A stretch of DNA of 16,885 bases from an uncultured Clostridia bacterium (GTDB lineage Bacteria; Bacillota; Clostridia; Oscillospirales; Acutalibacteraceae), in NCBI GenBank assembly GCA_947567585.1, contig CANONE010000032.1, positions 1-16,885 on the forward strand. Direction: 5' to 3'. Positions within the stretch are counted from its first letter, which is position 1. The number at the start of each line of letters is the position of its first letter. The notes beneath the pieces were generated by a model. That model was not told where the DNA came from, ran no database searches, and saw only the letters and a program-made list of their open reading frames with translations. Made by a program: the position numbers and the translations under genes. This document shows positions 7,241 through 15,541 of this stretch, in pieces.

Positions 7241-7381
7241 ACCTTGGGGACTAAGACTTCACTTCGTGAAGTCTGCGAAACTTTTATTGACGGTTTTTTC
7301 GGGTTTTGAACCGGGGGCCGGCGGTACCGCCCCAGCCCAAACGGCATAAAAATTTTTGTCAAACTTTTTATAAAAAGTTTG
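7241..7381 (+). repeat. Dispersed intergenic repeat, copy 3
   Basis: It starts GACCTTGGGGAC (7240-7251), like copy 1, then forms a hairpin GACTTCAC (7255-7262) / GTGAAGTC (7266-7273). It continues GCGAAACTTTTATTG and GGTTTTTTCGGG as in copies 1 and 2, but lacks the TAGAAAG..CGTT part. It ends in a 22-nt perfect palindrome at 7360-7381. It fills the gap between radC and uvrB. None of its hairpins has a proper U-tract, so read-through from radC to uvrB is plausible. Confidence 0.5.
7360..7381. repeat. 22-nt perfect palindrome before the uvrB ribosome binding site
   Basis: The half-site CAAACTTTTTA (7360-7370) is followed directly by its complement TAAAAAGTTTG (7371-7381). It ends 3 nt before the AGGGAGA Shine-Dalgarno of uvrB. 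It could be a transcript hairpin modulating translation, the edge of the repeat element, or a protein site. Confidence 0.55.
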
Positions 7382-7396
7382 AAAGGGAGAGTGGGT

Positions 7397-9391
7397 ATGG
7401 ATTTCAAATTGGTGTCGAAGTATCAGCCTACGGGAGACCAGCCGGAGGCCATTGACCGGTTGGTGAAGGGAGTGGAGCGCGGGGACCGGGAGCAGACTCT
7501 GCTGGGCGTCACCGGTTCGGGAAAGACCTTTACCATGGCCAATGTCATCGCCCGGCTGAACCGGCCTACGCTGGTGCTGGCCCACAACAAGACGCTGGCC
7601 GCCCAGCTCTGCTCGGAGTTCCGGGAGTTCTTCCCGGAGAACGCGGTGGAATACTTTGTCTCCTATTACGACTACTACCAGCCCGAGGCTTATATTGTAC
7701 AGACAGATACCTATATTGAAAAGGACAGCGCTGTCAACGATGAAATTGACAAGCTGCGCCACAGCGCCACCTGCGCCCTCTCCGAGCGGCGGGATGTGAT
7801 TATTGTGGCCTCCGTCTCCTGCATCTATAGCTTGGGCGATCCCATTGACTACCGCACTATGGTAATCTCCCTGCGCCCCGGCATGGAGAGAAACAGGGAC
7901 GAGCTTTTGCGCAAGCTGGTGGAGCTGCAATATGAGCGCAACGACGTGAACTTCATCCGCAACAAGTTCCGGGTGCGGGGGGACGTGGTGGAGATATTCC
8001 CCGCCGTATCCAGCGACAAGGCGGTGCGGGTGGAGTTTTTCGGGGATGAAATCGAGCGGCTGCGGGAATTTGACCCCTTAACCGGGGAGGTCACGGCGGA
8101 GCTTAAGCATATTGGCATTTATCCTGCCTCCCACTACATTGTGCCCGGGGCCAAGATGGAGGTGGCCATCGCCAATATTATGGACGAGATGGAAAAGCAG
8201 GCCGCCGCTTTCAAGGCCCAGGGTAAGCTGATTGAGGCCCAGCGCATCTCCGAGCGGACCCGGCACGATGTGGAAATGCTTTCGGAAATCGGCTTTTGCA
8301 AGGGCATTGAGAACTACTCCCGGGTGCTCTCCGGCCGGGAGCCGGGCAGCGCGCCCTTTACCCTTTTGGATTATTTTCCCGAGGACTACCTCTTGCTGGT
8401 GGACGAAAGCCATGTAACCCTGCCCCAAGTCCGGGGCATGTTCGGCGGGGACCATGCCAGAAAGGAGATGCTGGTGAATTACGGTTTTCGCCTGCCCTCC
8501 GCCTATGACAACCGGCCCCTGAATTTTGACGAATTCTATTCCCATATCAACCAGGCCATTTTTGTCAGCGCCACGCCGGGGGACCTGGAGCTGGAAAAAT
8601 CCGCCCAGGTGGTGGAGCAGGTGATCCGGCCCACGGGCCTTTTGGACCCAAAGGTCACCGTGAAGCCCACGGAGGGACAGATTGACGATCTGATCAGCGA
8701 AATCAACCTGCGCATTGAGAAGCAGGAACGGGTGCTGGTGACCACCCTTACCAAGAAAATGGCGGAGGACCTCACCGCCTACCTGGAGAACTACGGCATC
8801 CGGGTGCGGTACATGCACCACGACATCGACACCGTAGAGCGCATGGAGATTATCCGGGACCTGCGCCTGGGCGAGTTTGACGTGCTGGTGGGCATCAACC
8901 TTTTGCGGGAGGGCCTGGATTTGCCGGAGGTGACTTTGGTGGCCATTCTGGACGCGGACAAGGAGGGGTTTCTCCGCAGCGGCCGCAGCCTGATTCAGAC
9001 CATCGGCCGGGCGGCGCGGAACGCCCAAGGCCAGGTGATCATGTACGCCGACCAGGTGACCCCCTCTATGGAGTACGCCATTACCGAAACCGAGCGCAGA
9101 AGGGCCATTCAGGAGCAATACAACACGGAGCACGGCATCGTGCCAAAGACGATTCGCAAGGATGTGGCGGAGATTCTGGAAATCTCTACCCACAAGGAGG
9201 AAGGCAAAAAGAAGAAGCACTATACCCCCGCCGAGCGCGCCCAGCTTATTGAGCAGTACAAGAAGGAGATGAAAGCGGCGGCCAAGCTATTGGAGTTTGA
9301 GCACGCGGCGTATCTCCGGGACAAGATCAAGGAGCTGGAAACCGGCGGCGCAGGGCATGCGCCGGTGCCAAGAAGGAGAAAGGGATCGTGA
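7397..9391 (+). CDS. uvrB: Excinuclease ABC subunit B
   Basis: Damage-verifying helicase-like subunit of nucleotide excision repair; it is loaded by UvrA and then recruits UvrC. 664 residues, the usual length. Visible are the N-terminal YQPTGDQPEAI, Walker A GVTGSGKT (37-44), the beta-hairpin region YYDYYQPEAY that clamps DNA, Walker B LLLVDESHVTLPQ, the late helicase motifs (VGINLLREGLDLPEV; QTIGRAARN), and a C-terminal UVR motif (LIEQYKKEMKAAAKLLEFEHAAYLRDKI) that binds UvrC. ATG 7397 is preferred over an upstream in-frame TTG at 7379, because GGGAG (7385-7389) is 7 nt before it and the protein then begins as usual for UvrB. The stop overlaps the next gene by 4 nt (GTGA). No LexA-like box lies directly upstream; control probably comes from the radC promoter. 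Confidence 0.98.
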   Translation: MDFKLVSKYQPTGDQPEAIDRLVKGVERGDREQTLLGVTGSGKTFTMANVIARLNRPTLVLAHNKTLAAQLCSEFREFFPENAVEYFVSYYDYYQPEAYIVQTDTYIEKDSAVNDEIDKLRHSATCALSERRDVIIVASVSCIYSLGDPIDYRTMVISLRPGMERNRDELLRKLVELQYERNDVNFIRNKFRVRGDVVEIFPAVSSDKAVRVEFFGDEIERLREFDPLTGEVTAELKHIGIYPASHYIVPGAKMEVAIANIMDEMEKQAAAFKAQGKLIEAQRISERTRHDVEMLSEIGFCKGIENYSRVLSGREPGSAPFTLLDYFPEDYLLLVDESHVTLPQVRGMFGGDHARKEMLVNYGFRLPSAYDNRPLNFDEFYSHINQAIFVSATPGDLELEKSAQVVEQVIRPTGLLDPKVTVKPTEGQIDDLISEINLRIEKQERVLVTTLTKKMAEDLTAYLENYGIRVRYMHHDIDTVERMEIIRDLRLGEFDVLVGINLLREGLDLPEVTLVAILDADKEGFLRSGRSLIQTIGRAARNAQGQVIMYADQVTPSMEYAITETERRRAIQEQYNTEHGIVPKTIRKDVAEILEISTHKEEGKKKKHYTPAERAQLIEQYKKEMKAAAKLLEFEHAAYLRDKIKELETGGAGHAPVPRRRKGS

Positions 9392-10188
9392 CAAAGAGAG
9401 AAGCCTTCGAGATCGTGTATAGACAGCTGGCGGCGGAGTACTCTGCCTCTCCAGACGCTTTTACAAAGCCTGGGTTCAGCGCTATCCCAGCGCCTGCCAG
9501 CCTGCCAAGGGGAGTGCGGGGATATATCAGGGCAGTGCCCTTCTTCATGATGGCCTGTACCGGAAACAGCGTGGCGGTTTTGGCGGATAAGCGGCTGCTG
9601 GATTTTTTACAGCGCCTTTCCAGGGACGTTTCGGACCTGCACAGGATGCTGGAATTTCCGGCCATGCTCAGGCTGGACGCGGAGCTGCGAAAATACGGGT
9701 ACGGCATATGGGGCAGCGAACACTTCTTTTTGCCCGGGGGCGGGCTTCCAGAGGTCCCCATGCCGGAGGGCCTGACATATCAGTGGTATGACAGCGAGAG
9801 CATTAAAGCCTTTTATCCCAATGAGCGTTTCCGCATGGCCCTGGGCGCGGAATACGACCCGCTTCGCCCGGACGTAATCGCCATAGCCGCCGCAGCGGGA
9901 AACGAGATAGCCGGGGTGGCTGGGGCCTCCGCCGATACGGACCGCATGTGGCAGGTGGGCATCGATGTGGTAGAGGGATACCGGGGCAGGGGGCTGGGCG
10001 CGGCTTTGGTAAGCGCGCTTTCCCGCCGGATCATAGAGCTGGGCCGCCTGCCATACTACGGCACGGCGGTGGGGAATCTGCATTCACAGGCCATAGCGGT
10101 CAAATGCGGGTTCGTGCCGGCGTGGGCTGAGGTGTCGGCCGGGAAGAAGGAGAGCGAATCAATAGAAAAAGGAGAGTCTACCATATGA
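9388..10188 (+). CDS. GNAT-family N-acetyltransferase
   Basis: 266 residues. The GNAT fold is in the C-terminal half (about 125-255). The acetyl-CoA-binding motif A is WQVGIDVVEGYRGRGLGAAL (188-207), with the R-x-x-G-x-G/A pattern at Arg199-Gly204, and LHSQAIAVKCGF near 222-235 is motif B. The N-terminal 120 residues are a family-specific domain with no motif I recognise. The substrate is unknown. The start is GTG at 9388, overlapping the uvrB stop as GTGA, with AAGGAG at 9373-9378 about 9 nt upstream; translational coupling to uvrB is likely. The stop overlaps the next start by 4 nt. Confidence 0.88.
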   Translation: MTKREAFEIVYRQLAAEYSASPDAFTKPGFSAIPAPASLPRGVRGYIRAVPFFMMACTGNSVAVLADKRLLDFLQRLSRDVSDLHRMLEFPAMLRLDAELRKYGYGIWGSEHFFLPGGGLPEVPMPEGLTYQWYDSESIKAFYPNERFRMALGAEYDPLRPDVIAIAAAAGNEIAGVAGASADTDRMWQVGIDVVEGYRGRGLGAALVSALSRRIIELGRLPYYGTAVGNLHSQAIAVKCGFVPAWAEVSAGKKESESIEKGESTI

Positions 10189-10727
10189 ATATACGGACAG
10201 CGATCCAAAGCCGCACAAGCTACCGGGGGCGCTACCAGCCCGACCCTGTCCCCCGGGAGGATCTGCGGAAAATTATGGAGGCGGGACTTTGCGCCCCCTC
10301 GGGGTGCAACAAGCAAACCGTAAGCCTCATCGCCGTGGACGACCCACACCTGCTGGAGCGGCTCAAGGGGGCTATCGACCCGCCGGTGGCCCGGACGGCC
10401 CCCGCCGCCATCTTTGTGCTGACCCAGAAAATCTTCGCCTACCGGGACCGTTGTTTTCAGGTGCAGGACTACTCCGCCGCCATTGAAAACATGCTGCTGG
10501 CCATCAAGGACCTGGGGTATGAAAGTTGCTGGTATGAGGGGCACATCACAGACGAGGACCGGATTGATTTGAAACTGGCGGAAATTCTGGGCGTGCCGGA
10601 GGACTACCAGCTGGTGTGCTTTCTCCCAGTGGGCAAGGCCGCCCAGGAGCCCCGGCCTTCGCCGCCGAAAAAGCCCTTTGGGGAGCGGGCCTGGTTCAAT
10701 GGGTTCGGCAAAGGAGAGCCGGAATGA
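10185..10727 (+). CDS. Nitroreductase-family flavoprotein
   Basis: 180 residues, a short member of the nitroreductase family (FMN-dependent, NAD(P)H-using). The N-terminal IQSRTSYRGRYQPDPVP matches the phosphate-binding Ser-Arg segment, followed by the family's APSGCNKQ (37-44), SAAIENMLLAIKDLGYESCW in the middle, and a GVPEDYQLVCFLPVGKAAQ end. No cysteine or iron-sulfur cluster is added. The physiological substrate is unknown; reduction of quinones, nitro compounds or flavins is the general family role. ATG 10185 overlaps the GNAT stop (ATGA), and AAAGGAGAG near 10168-10176 lies upstream. It is part of the tightly packed insertion between uvrB and uvrA. Confidence 0.9.
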   Translation: MNIRTAIQSRTSYRGRYQPDPVPREDLRKIMEAGLCAPSGCNKQTVSLIAVDDPHLLERLKGAIDPPVARTAPAAIFVLTQKIFAYRDRCFQVQDYSAAIENMLLAIKDLGYESCWYEGHITDEDRIDLKLAEILGVPEDYQLVCFLPVGKAAQEPRPSPPKKPFGERAWFNGFGKGEPE

Positions 10728-10776
10728 ATGGATATAATGAATGGAGGCGCCGGCCGTAAATAAGGGAGGAATGGCC

Positions 10777-11352
10777 ATGGGCAAACCTTTAAGCGAAATG
10801 TCCTTGGAGGAATTGTGGCAGCTATTCCCCATCTTTCTCACAGAGCACAAAGCCCGCTGGGCAGACTGGTACAACGAAGAGGCCGCCCTTTTGCGGGGCC
10901 TGCTGGGGCCCGGGACCCTCTTAAGCCATGTGGGCAGCACGGCCATAAAGGGCATATGGGCCAAGCCCATTATCGATATTCTGATAGAAGTGGATAGCCC
11001 GGCGCTGGACAGGGCCAGGGATGCGCTGAAAGCGGCGGGATACATTCTCATGGCGGAGAACCAGGAAAGATTTGATTTCAATAAGGGCTATACCCCGGAG
11101 GGTTTCGCGGAAAGGGTGTTCCACCTGCATCTGCGGCAGATGGGAGACCATGACGAGCTGTATTTCCGGGATTGTCTCAATCAGCGTCCGGACATCGCGC
11201 AGGAATATCAGCGGCTGAAGCTGGGGCTTTGGAAACAATATGAGCATGACCGGGACGGGTATACCCAGCGGAAAACCGCTTTTGCCAAGGAGCACACAGC
11301 CCGGGCAAAAGAGCTTTTCCCCGGGAAATACGAAATGAGGGACACTCGATGA
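10777..11352 (+). CDS. GrpB/UPF0157-family predicted nucleotidyltransferase
   Basis: 191 residues with the nucleotidyltransferase-like GrpB signature: SHVGSTAIKGIWAKP (50-64) and IIDILIEV (65-72), Asp67 being a likely metal ligand. Later come FHLHL and LYFRDCLNQRPDIAQEY, also typical. The biochemical role of the family is not established; some members occur fused to dephospho-CoA kinase. The start at 10777 (MGKPLSEMSLEEL) is chosen because GGGAGG (10764-10769) is 7 nt away. The ATG at 10771 is 1 nt from the box and the ATG at 10741 has no good box. Gap to the nitroreductase is 49 nt; the stop overlaps the next gene by 4 nt. Confidence 0.9.
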   Translation: MGKPLSEMSLEELWQLFPIFLTEHKARWADWYNEEAALLRGLLGPGTLLSHVGSTAIKGIWAKPIIDILIEVDSPALDRARDALKAAGYILMAENQERFDFNKGYTPEGFAERVFHLHLRQMGDHDELYFRDCLNQRPDIAQEYQRLKLGLWKQYEHDRDGYTQRKTAFAKEHTARAKELFPGKYEMRDTR

Positions 11353-11738
11353 AATTCTATATCGGCGCGGGACTTCAAAACCACAAGCTGGCCTCCTATT
11401 ATTCCCAGAGGCTTCGGGAAAGCGGCTGGGTACACACCTACGATTGGACCGGGCATGTGAGCGAAGATTTCTCCATGGAAAAGCTAACCCGGTACGCCCA
11501 GGCTGAACAGCGGGGGATCGCGGAGGCCGGCGTGGCGATCCTGCTGCTGCCCGGCGGCCGGGGCACCCACATAGAGCTGGGCATGGCTTTAGCTCTTGGC
11601 AAGAAGGTGTTTCTGTGCGGGGCAGTGGAAGGGTTTGCCCTGGAGAACACGGTGAGCTTTTATCAGCTGCCGGAGATAACCCGGCTTTCGGGAACCGCCG
11701 ATGAAAACATACAGGAGATTTTGGCGGCGGGCGGATAG
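11349..11738 (+). CDS. Nucleoside 2-deoxyribosyltransferase-like protein
   Basis: 129 residues. The N-terminal MKFYIGAGLQN and the LLPGGRGTHIELGMALALGK block (67-86) are the hallmark of the nucleoside 2-deoxyribosyltransferase/YtoQ-like Rossmann fold, with Glu76 at the position of the catalytic nucleophile in that superfamily. Such enzymes swap or hydrolyse bases on deoxynucleosides or related N-glycosides. A nucleotide-sanitising role would fit next to uvrB and uvrA, but that is only an inference. ATG 11349 overlaps the GrpB stop (ATGA), so coupling is likely. 95 nt follow before the next coding start, with nothing notable in them. Confidence 0.82.
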   Translation: MKFYIGAGLQNHKLASYYSQRLRESGWVHTYDWTGHVSEDFSMEKLTRYAQAEQRGIAEAGVAILLLPGGRGTHIELGMALALGKKVFLCGAVEGFALENTVSFYQLPEITRLSGTADENIQEILAAGG

Positions 11739-11833
11739 AGGAACGGATCTGGATGGGAAAACCACGGTTCAATATTTGTAAAACGATACCTGGGAGAAGG
11801 ATTCCCACCCCAGCGCGGAGAAGGGGGAAAAAT

Positions 11834-12291
11834 ATGGAAATGATCGGAAAGGGAGCCCCGGACGGGGATGTGCTGGATCTTTTTCTGAGCACGACGGCTT
11901 TATGCTGGATTTTCTGGGTGAGGATAAGATCTATTACACCCGGTACAGCGAGGCCGAAAATATCCAGCGGGTATGGGCGGCATATGTGGACGGCCTTCCC
12001 GCGGGGTGCGTTGCCTACCGGGAAAAGGAACCCGGGGTTGGCGAGGTCAAGCGGCTGTTTGTCAGGAAGGAATATCGGGGCCGGGGAATCTCGAAAGAGC
12101 TGCTCCATACCCTGGAGACCTACGCCCGAGACCAGGGCTGTACCTCCCTTTATCTGGACACGCGGCTTACCCTGGAACCCGCCGTCTCCCTGTACCGCTC
12201 CTTTGGATACCAGGTAATATACCAACAGGGGCTCTACATCCAGATGGAGAAGGGGTTGGATGCCATTGTGAGAATGGAAATCATGGAATAA
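11834..12291 (+). CDS. GNAT-family acetyltransferase, apparently frameshifted near its N-terminus
   Basis: The intact portion (from about 11887; first Met in that frame at 11902) encodes EHDGFMLDFLGED and onward, with GNAT motif A VKRLFVRKEYRGRGISKELL and motif B TLEPAVSLYRSFGYQ, ending at 12291. The best ribosome binding site (AAGGGGG, 11821-11827) and ATG (11834) are in another frame, giving MEMIGKGAPDGDVLDLF and then a shift at the T5 run in CTTTTTCTG (about 11880-11888). Joining the two frames by one base there gives a continuous GNAT protein of about 152 residues. Either the gene is recently broken, the assembly lost a base in the homopolymer, or the ribosome slips. If translation started only at 11902 the first beta strand would be absent and there is no good ribosome binding site there. 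Confidence 0.72.
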
Positions 12292-12307
12292 AGGAAGGGG
12301 AGTAAGC

Positions 12308-12652
12308 ATGGATGGCGTTTTTACGGAAATGATCCTGTTTCAGGTGAAGCAGGAGAAAACAGGGGAGTTTGAAGCCCTGCTCAAAACGCTGCGGGCGGAG
12401 CAGGAGAAGTGCGAGGGCTGTGTGGGGGTGCGCTATTTCAAGCGGTTTTACACCTTTGACGGTATAACGCCCGGCGATCCCCCGCGGGAGCTTACCAGAG
12501 TCGTCAAGTGCGTAAAATACTATGCATATTGGGAGTTTGATACCATCGAGCACTGTGGCAGGGCAAACCAATGGCTGTTTGACCAATATTTCAAGACGAT
12601 CTGCAAGCTGCTGATCATGCCCTATGAGATCAACTGTGGATATTCGCTGTGA
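12308..12652 (+). CDS. Small protein resembling ABM/dimeric alpha-beta barrel monooxygenases
   Basis: 114 residues, starting at ATG 12308 with AAGGAAGGGGAG (12292-12303) just upstream. The pattern FTEMILFQVKQEKTGEFEAL, then LRAEQEKCEGCVGVRYFKRF, then YYAYWEFDTIEHCGRANQWL is that of an antibiotic-biosynthesis-monooxygenase-type (ABM) fold: strand, helix, a mid-chain strand with a Cys-Gly-Val turn, strand, helix. Members of this superfamily range from heme and quinone oxygenases to proteins without known activity, so function is open. The 16-nt and 18-nt gaps to its neighbours fit operon membership with uvrA. Confidence 0.7.
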   Translation: MDGVFTEMILFQVKQEKTGEFEALLKTLRAEQEKCEGCVGVRYFKRFYTFDGITPGDPPRELTRVVKCVKYYAYWEFDTIEHCGRANQWLFDQYFKTICKLLIMPYEINCGYSL

Positions 12653-12670
12653 GTTTTTGGAAAAAGGAGA

Positions 12671-15511
12671 ATGAAAAACGCAATGAGCCTTGACAAAATA
12701 GAAGTACGCGGCGCTCGGGAGCACAATCTGAAAAATATTGATGTAACCATACCCCGGGACAAGCTGGTGGTGCTCACGGGCCTTTCCGGGTCAGGGAAGT
12801 CCTCCCTGGCCTTTGACACCATCTACGCTGAGGGGCAGCGCCGGTATGTGGAGAGCCTGTCCTCCTACGCTCGGATGTTTTTGGGCCAGATGGAGAAGCC
12901 CGACGTGGACAAGATCGACGGCCTGTCCCCCGCCATCTCCATTGACCAGAAGACCACCTCCAAGAACCCCCGCTCCACCGTGGGCACGGTGACGGAGATT
13001 TACGACTATCTCCGCCTGCTGTACGCCCGTATCGGCATACCCCACTGCCCCATCTGCGGCCGGGAGATTAAGCAGCAGACCATTGACCAGATTGTGGACC
13101 AGGTGCTGGCCCTGCCGGAAGGCTCCCGCATTCAGGTGCTGGCCCCCGTGGTCCGGGGCCGCAAGGGCGAACATGTAAAGGAGTTTGACGCGGCCCGCCG
13201 GGGAGGCTTTGTCCGGGCCCGGGTGGACGGGCTGCTCTATGACCTGAACGAGCCCATCAGCCTCAACAAAAACCAGAAGCATAATATTGAGATTGTGGTG
13301 GACCGTCTGGTGGTAAAAGGGGACATCCGATCAAGGCTTGCCGACTCCATCGAGGTGGCTTCCGGGCTTACCGGGGGCATCGTGGTGATCAACGTGATAG
13401 ATGGGGAGGACATTACCTTCTCCCAGAACTACGCCTGCCCGGAGCACGGCGTCAGCGTGGAGGAACTCACCCCCCGGATGTTCTCCTTCAACAACCCCTT
13501 CGGCGCCTGCAAAAAATGTACCGGCCTGGGGGTCTTCATGCGCATTGACCCTGCCAATATCATTCCGGACAAAAGCCTTTCCATCCGCAAGGGGGGCCTG
13601 AAGGCCAGCGGCTGGGCCATGGAGGGCAGCACCATTGCTACCATGTATATGGAGGGCCTCTCAAAGCACTACAAGTTTTCTCTGGATACGCCCATTGGCC
13701 AGCTGCCGGAAAAAATTGTGGATATTCTTCTTTACGGCACCAAGGGAGAGAAGATCAAGCTGACGCGCATGGGGGAATACGGCCATGGCAGCAGCTATAT
13801 GGCGGCCTTTGAGGGGGTTATCACCAACCTGGAGCGCCGGTATAACGAGACCTCCTCCAATTGGATTAAGGCGGAGATCGAAACCTATATGAGCGCCGTG
13901 CCCTGCGACGCCTGCCACGGCAAGAGGCTGTCCCCGGAGAGCCTGGCGGTCACGGTGGGCGGGGTGAATATCGCGGACTTCTGCGATAAGTCAGTGACCG
14001 AAGCCCTGGAGTTTGTAGACGCTTTGGAGCTTTCCGAAAGGGAAAAGCTCATTGCCGCGCCCATTGTCAAGGAGATCAAGTCCCGGCTGGGCTTTTTGCA
14101 GAGCGTGGGGCTGGAGTACCTGACCCTGTCCAGGTCCAGCGGCACCTTGTCCGGCGGCGAGAGCCAGCGCATTCGTTTGGCCACCCAGATCGGCTCTTCG
14201 TTGATGGGGGTGCTGTATATTCTGGACGAGCCCTCCATCGGCCTGCATCAGCGGGACAATTCCAAGCTCCTAGGCACCCTCAAGCGTCTGAGGGACTTGG
14301 GCAACACCGTTATTGTGGTAGAGCATGACGAGGAAACCATGCGGGAGGCGGACCATATTGTGGACATTGGCCCCGGCGCGGGGGTTCATGGGGGCAGCGT
14401 CATTTATTCCGGGCCGGTGAAGGGTATTTTGAAGTGCAAGGGCTCCGTCACCGGCGACTATCTCAGCGGCCGGAAAAAGGTGGAGGTCCCCGCAAAGCGC
14501 AGGGAGGGCAACGGGCATTTCCTGGAGATTCGCGGGGCCGCCCAGAACAATCTGCGGGACGTCAACGTGAAGATTCCCTTGGGGGAGCTGGTGTGCGTTA
14601 CCGGGGTGTCCGGGTCGGGCAAGTCTTCGCTGATCAATGAGATCCTTTACAAGAAGCTGGCGGCAGAGCTGAACCGGGCCCATACCTTCCCTGGGGCCCA
14701 TCGGGAAATCCGGGGGCTGGAATATCTCGACAAGGTGATTCAGATCGACCAGTCCCCCATTGGCCGCACGCCCCGGTCCAACCCAGCCACCTATACCGGT
14801 CTCTTTAACAGCATCCGGGAGCTGTTCGCCAGCACCCAGGAGGCCAAGCTTCGGGGCTTTAACGCGGGGCGCTTCTCCTTTAACGTGAAGGGCGGCCGCT
14901 GCGAAGCCTGCCAGGGGGACGGCATTATCCGCATAGAGATGCATTTCCTCCCGGATGTATACGTGCCCTGCGAGGTCTGTAAGGGCCACCGCTATAACCG
15001 GGAGACCCTGGAGGTAAAATATAAGGGAAGAAGTATTTACGATGTACTGGAGATGACGGTGGAAGAGGGTCTGGATTTCTTCCGGGACCTGCCCCGGCTG
15101 GCCCGGAAGCTGCAAACCCTGTACGATGTGGGACTAGGCTATGTGAAAATCGGCCAGCCGGCCACCACTCTTTCCGGCGGCGAGGCCCAGCGGGTGAAGC
15201 TGGCCACCGAGCTCTCCCGCCGGCCCACGGGCAAAACCATCTATATTTTGGACGAACCCACCACCGGGCTGCATATAGCGGACGTACACAAGCTGATTGA
15301 GGTGCTGCAAAAGCTGGTAGACACCGGGAACACCGTGGTGGTTATTGAGCACAACCTGGACCTGATCAAAACTGCGGACCACATCATTGATTTAGGACCG
15401 GAGGGCGGCAACCGGGGAGGCTTGATTGTGGCGGAAGGCGCCCCCGAAGACGTGGCCAGGGTGGAAAACTCTTACACAGGGCAGTACCTTCGGCCGCTGC
15501 TAAACGTATAA
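12671..15511 (+). CDS. uvrA: Excinuclease ABC subunit A
   Basis: Damage-recognising ABC ATPase dimer that loads UvrB in nucleotide excision repair. 946 residues with two ATPase modules: Walker A GLSGSGKSSLAFD (37-49) and GVSGSGKSSLINE, signatures LSGGESQRIRLA and LSGGEAQRVKLA, Walker B YILDEPSIGLH and YILDEPTTGLH. Zinc-binding motifs include CKKC, CDAC and CEAC...CEVC; the first finger reads CPEH...CKKC, with His where many UvrA proteins have Cys. The start is uncertain: ATG 12671 is only 1 nt after GGAG, while ATG 12683 (MSLDKIEVRG, 13 nt after it) gives the more usual N-terminus. It is the last gene before the terminator at 15542. uvrA commonly sits right behind uvrB in Clostridia; here 3.3 kb lie between. 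Confidence 0.98.
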   Translation: MKNAMSLDKIEVRGAREHNLKNIDVTIPRDKLVVLTGLSGSGKSSLAFDTIYAEGQRRYVESLSSYARMFLGQMEKPDVDKIDGLSPAISIDQKTTSKNPRSTVGTVTEIYDYLRLLYARIGIPHCPICGREIKQQTIDQIVDQVLALPEGSRIQVLAPVVRGRKGEHVKEFDAARRGGFVRARVDGLLYDLNEPISLNKNQKHNIEIVVDRLVVKGDIRSRLADSIEVASGLTGGIVVINVIDGEDITFSQNYACPEHGVSVEELTPRMFSFNNPFGACKKCTGLGVFMRIDPANIIPDKSLSIRKGGLKASGWAMEGSTIATMYMEGLSKHYKFSLDTPIGQLPEKIVDILLYGTKGEKIKLTRMGEYGHGSSYMAAFEGVITNLERRYNETSSNWIKAEIETYMSAVPCDACHGKRLSPESLAVTVGGVNIADFCDKSVTEALEFVDALELSEREKLIAAPIVKEIKSRLGFLQSVGLEYLTLSRSSGTLSGGESQRIRLATQIGSSLMGVLYILDEPSIGLHQRDNSKLLGTLKRLRDLGNTVIVVEHDEETMREADHIVDIGPGAGVHGGSVIYSGPVKGILKCKGSVTGDYLSGRKKVEVPAKRREGNGHFLEIRGAAQNNLRDVNVKIPLGELVCVTGVSGSGKSSLINEILYKKLAAELNRAHTFPGAHREIRGLEYLDKVIQIDQSPIGRTPRSNPATYTGLFNSIRELFASTQEAKLRGFNAGRFSFNVKGGRCEACQGDGIIRIEMHFLPDVYVPCEVCKGHRYNRETLEVKYKGRSIYDVLEMTVEEGLDFFRDLPRLARKLQTLYDVGLGYVKIGQPATTLSGGEAQRVKLATELSRRPTGKTIYILDEPTTGLHIADVHKLIEVLQKLVDTGNTVVVIEHNLDLIKTADHIIDLGPEGGNRGGLIVAEGAPEDVARVENSYTGQYLRPLLNV

Positions 15512-15541
15512 ATTCGCATCATTCCACTTCCCCTTTGTCAG

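Noticed and set aside
7252..7381. Terminator between radC and uvrB
   Set aside because: Both hairpins lack a following run of T, so termination is not supported.
8078..9220. A 380-codon minus-strand frame within uvrB
   Set aside because: uvrB is unambiguous on the plus strand; the antisense translation is low-complexity His/Gly/Leu-rich sequence without known motifs.
10921..12309. A 462-codon minus-strand frame across the GrpB to second GNAT genes
   Set aside because: It runs antisense through three plus-strand genes with recognisable motifs and lacks any motif itself.
9388..12652. Mobile element or integrated island between uvrB and uvrA
   Set aside because: No transposase, integrase, flanking direct repeats or obvious base-composition change is visible; the genes are coupled to uvrB by overlaps.
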